Under the pieces are notes generated by a model. It saw only the letters and a program-made list of their open reading frames with translations, had not been told where the DNA came from and did not search any database. Made by a program: the position numbers and the translations under genes. This document shows, piece after piece, positions 38,273 to 39,805 of a stretch of 39,805 nt of DNA. How positions within the stretch are numbered: position 1 is the first letter of the stretch; each line of letters begins with the position of its first letter. Source of the DNA: an uncultured bacterium (lineage in GTDB: Bacteria > Verrucomicrobiota > Kiritimatiellia > RFP12 > UBA1067); NCBI GenBank assembly GCA_902779865.1, contig CACZDG010000043.1:1-39805 (forward strand), read 5' to 3'.

Positions 38273-39805
38273 ATGCCACTTACGGGCGTAAACATCAACA
38301 ACGTGTCGATGGACTACTTCCTTCGCGGCGTAGATGCCGCGAAGCCGCAGGGAGTTCAGTCGTCGCAGGTCCCGCAGGAGGGCGCGAACGCGCAGGTGGA
38401 CCAGAGGCAGGAGGCCGTCGGCAAGATGGTCTCGCAGCTGGACGTCCTTTTGATGAAGGCCGCCATGGCTTCGACGAAGGGACTTGACCGCAAGCAGATA
38501 AAGAGCTCCCTCCAGACGCTTGTGGACCAGGGGCTTCTCGACAAGGACTCGTTCAAGCTCCTCGCCAAAACCGCCGACACGGCCGCGAAGACGCTCAAGG
38601 CCCTCGACAAGTTCACCGGCAGGGAGCTTGCCACCGCCATCGGCTCGAACGGACAATACGACCTCAAGACGGCGGCGGGCAAGGCCGTCGCGGCGGCTGT
38701 CAAGGCGCAGCAGGATCTCTCCGCGCTTCTCGGACAGGTCGGCAAGATTGTGAACGCCGTGGTCCGGAACGAGGAACAGGTGCGGAGCGCGAACTCGAAG
38801 TACCAGGGCATCAGCGAAGACCTGATAAACGGGGTGAACGAGTTCACCATGATCTGCGACCGCCGGATGATGGAGATCGACCAGCTGGCCTGGCAGATGA
38901 AGAATTTCGCCGTCTATCTTGCGGCAAACGGAGAGACCTCCGATCCCAACATCACGGCCATTCTCAAGGCCAAGGTGAACGACCTCATGCCGCGCCAGGC
39001 GCTCGCAATGCACGGCACGGCGGATGCGCTCGCGGCGGTCAACGAGAGCGTCTCCGCGAAGCTCCGCCCGCTCGCGGAGAGGATCGACGCGTTCCGGAAC
39101 AATCCTTCGTCCACCCTCGGCGAGGCCGAATTCAACGCGCTGCAGAGCGACATCGCCACGATGAAGGCGGCGCTCCAGGACATCCGGAAGAACGGCGTCC
39201 AGGTCGGCGACGGGCGAATGGTGGTGGCGAGGGACATCATGAAGGCGCTCGAGGAGGAGGTCGCCAAGGCGGAGTCGCTTTTCGAGACCGCCCGCAGCGA
39301 GGAGGTCGCCAAGGCGGAGTCGCTTTTCGAGACCGCCCGCAGCGACGTGTCGCGCCGGATCCTAGACAACTACATCGCAACAACCATTTCGCTTCTGTAC
39401 GAGAATGAGGCCTACGAGGACCAGTACAACAACGGTACGACGCACCAGACGGCGTTTGCGCGCCGCGACGAGTTCATCCTGGCCATGAAAGCCGTCGCTG
39501 ACGCCGCCGTGGACGGCAAGAAGTCGGTCGACCACATCCAGAAGCTCGTCCATGATCTCGGCGCCAGGGCAAAACTGCTTCAAACAGCGGCACAACGGGT
39601 CGGAAACGCCTTGGGCTCGTCTGCCGAACGCTTCAACGCGATTTTCGGCCGTATGAAGAGTATCAGGCCCATCGTCATCGGCTTCGACAAGATCGTAGAC
39701 GAAGTGCGCAACAGCAAACGGCTCTTCTCCGCCTCCGAGGCGATGGGCGTCTTCAAGGGGACCATATCGGTTTCGTCCCTCATCGAGGCCCGTGCGCGCG
39801 GCCTG
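38273..39805 (+). CDS. Long helical protein, partial (runs off window)
   Basis: An open frame of 511 codons with no stop before the window ends. The start ATG 38273 has an AGAAAGGA site. The N-terminus (MPLTGVNINNVSMDYFLRGV) has no signal peptide and is polar, then Gln/Ser-rich; the rest is almost entirely helical and Ala/Lys/Glu/Asp-rich with probable coiled coils (KTADTAAKTLKALDKFTGRE, QDLSALLGQVGKIVNAVV). The style resembles secreted effectors or translocators of specialised secretion systems, or a structural filament protein; no family is certain. It contains a perfect 45-bp duplication. Confidence 0.75.
   Translation, partial: MPLTGVNINNVSMDYFLRGVDAAKPQGVQSSQVPQEGANAQVDQRQEAVGKMVSQLDVLLMKAAMASTKGLDRKQIKSSLQTLVDQGLLDKDSFKLLAKTADTAAKTLKALDKFTGRELATAIGSNGQYDLKTAAGKAVAAAVKAQQDLSALLGQVGKIVNAVVRNEEQVRSANSKYQGISEDLINGVNEFTMICDRRMMEIDQLAWQMKNFAVYLAANGETSDPNITAILKAKVNDLMPRQALAMHGTADALAAVNESVSAKLRPLAERIDAFRNNPSSTLGEAEFNALQSDIATMKAALQDIRKNGVQVGDGRMVVARDIMKALEEEVAKAESLFETARSEEVAKAESLFETARSDVSRRILDNYIATTISLLYENEAYEDQYNNGTTHQTAFARRDEFILAMKAVADAAVDGKKSVDHIQKLVHDLGARAKLLQTAAQRVGNALGSSAERFNAIFGRMKSIRPIVIGFDKIVDEVRNSKRLFSASEAMGVFKGTISVSSLIEARARGL
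39254..39343 (+). repeat. perfect 45-bp in-frame tandem duplication
   Basis: Bases 39254-39298 and 39299-39343 are identical and encode the 15-residue unit EEVAKAESLFETARS twice. Perfect identity at the DNA level points to a very recent duplication, or to an assembly artefact. Confidence 0.95.

Overview
The window reads as chromosome from a GC-rich, gene-dense bacterium. The genes resemble those of gut members of the PVC group (Kiritimatiellota/Lentisphaerota/Verrucomicrobiota). That placement rests on overall protein flavour, a C-terminally extended REP-associated transposase, GC-rich intergenic hairpins and surface-protein style, and is an inference without database support. Nearly every gene lies on the + strand. 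The recurring promoter is an extended -10 of the form TGnTATAAT, often without an obvious -35.

Bases 1-22000 are mostly housekeeping. They hold a DUF6261-like gene, a topoisomerase IV A-type subunit, an AzlC/AzlD amino-acid exporter pair, a RAYT transposase, NADP-type glutamate dehydrogenase behind a strong sigma-54-like promoter, and purC with an overlapping Fis-like gene. Then come ybaB-recR, a Na/Pi symporter with PhoU-like tail, and hisS. A long chain of overlapping genes follows: methyltransferase, Sel1-repeat protein, ilvB, ilvN, aroE, murG, nagA. tRNA-Ser(UGA), a CAU tRNA, a histidine phosphatase and an M20 peptidase close the block.

Bases 22000-24640 are a transition zone. It contains a DUF1294 gene behind a 35-codon remnant, a Nudix hydrolase, a frameshifted HEPN-like remnant, and a seven-copy 22-bp repeat array. 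Two copies of a promoter-bearing intergenic cassette are present; the second drives a probable structured RNA of about 255 nt that ends in a strong intrinsic terminator.

Bases 24644-31796 form a visibly AT-richer, tightly packed seven-gene cluster and are the most likely defence island: HNH endonuclease, two C5-cytosine methyltransferases, RadC, a PIN-GNAT-EVE-like three-domain protein, an ASCH protein, and a double zinc-ribbon protein with a HEPN-like RxxxxH motif. The first three make a plausible type II restriction-modification system. The last three join two predicted ribonuclease folds with RNA- or modified-base-binding folds, and I do not recognise that combination as a named system.

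Bases 31800-39805 are accessory. They hold a micro-operon of two tiny acidic genes and a broken ASCH gene, an AbiEi/AbiEii cassette, an AAA-ATPase/PD-(D/E)XK protein, a secreted protein, a three-repeat Cys/His miniprotein, and a long helical protein that runs off the end. Several of these genes start only 7-10 nt after the -10 box, implying leaderless or nearly leaderless mRNAs.
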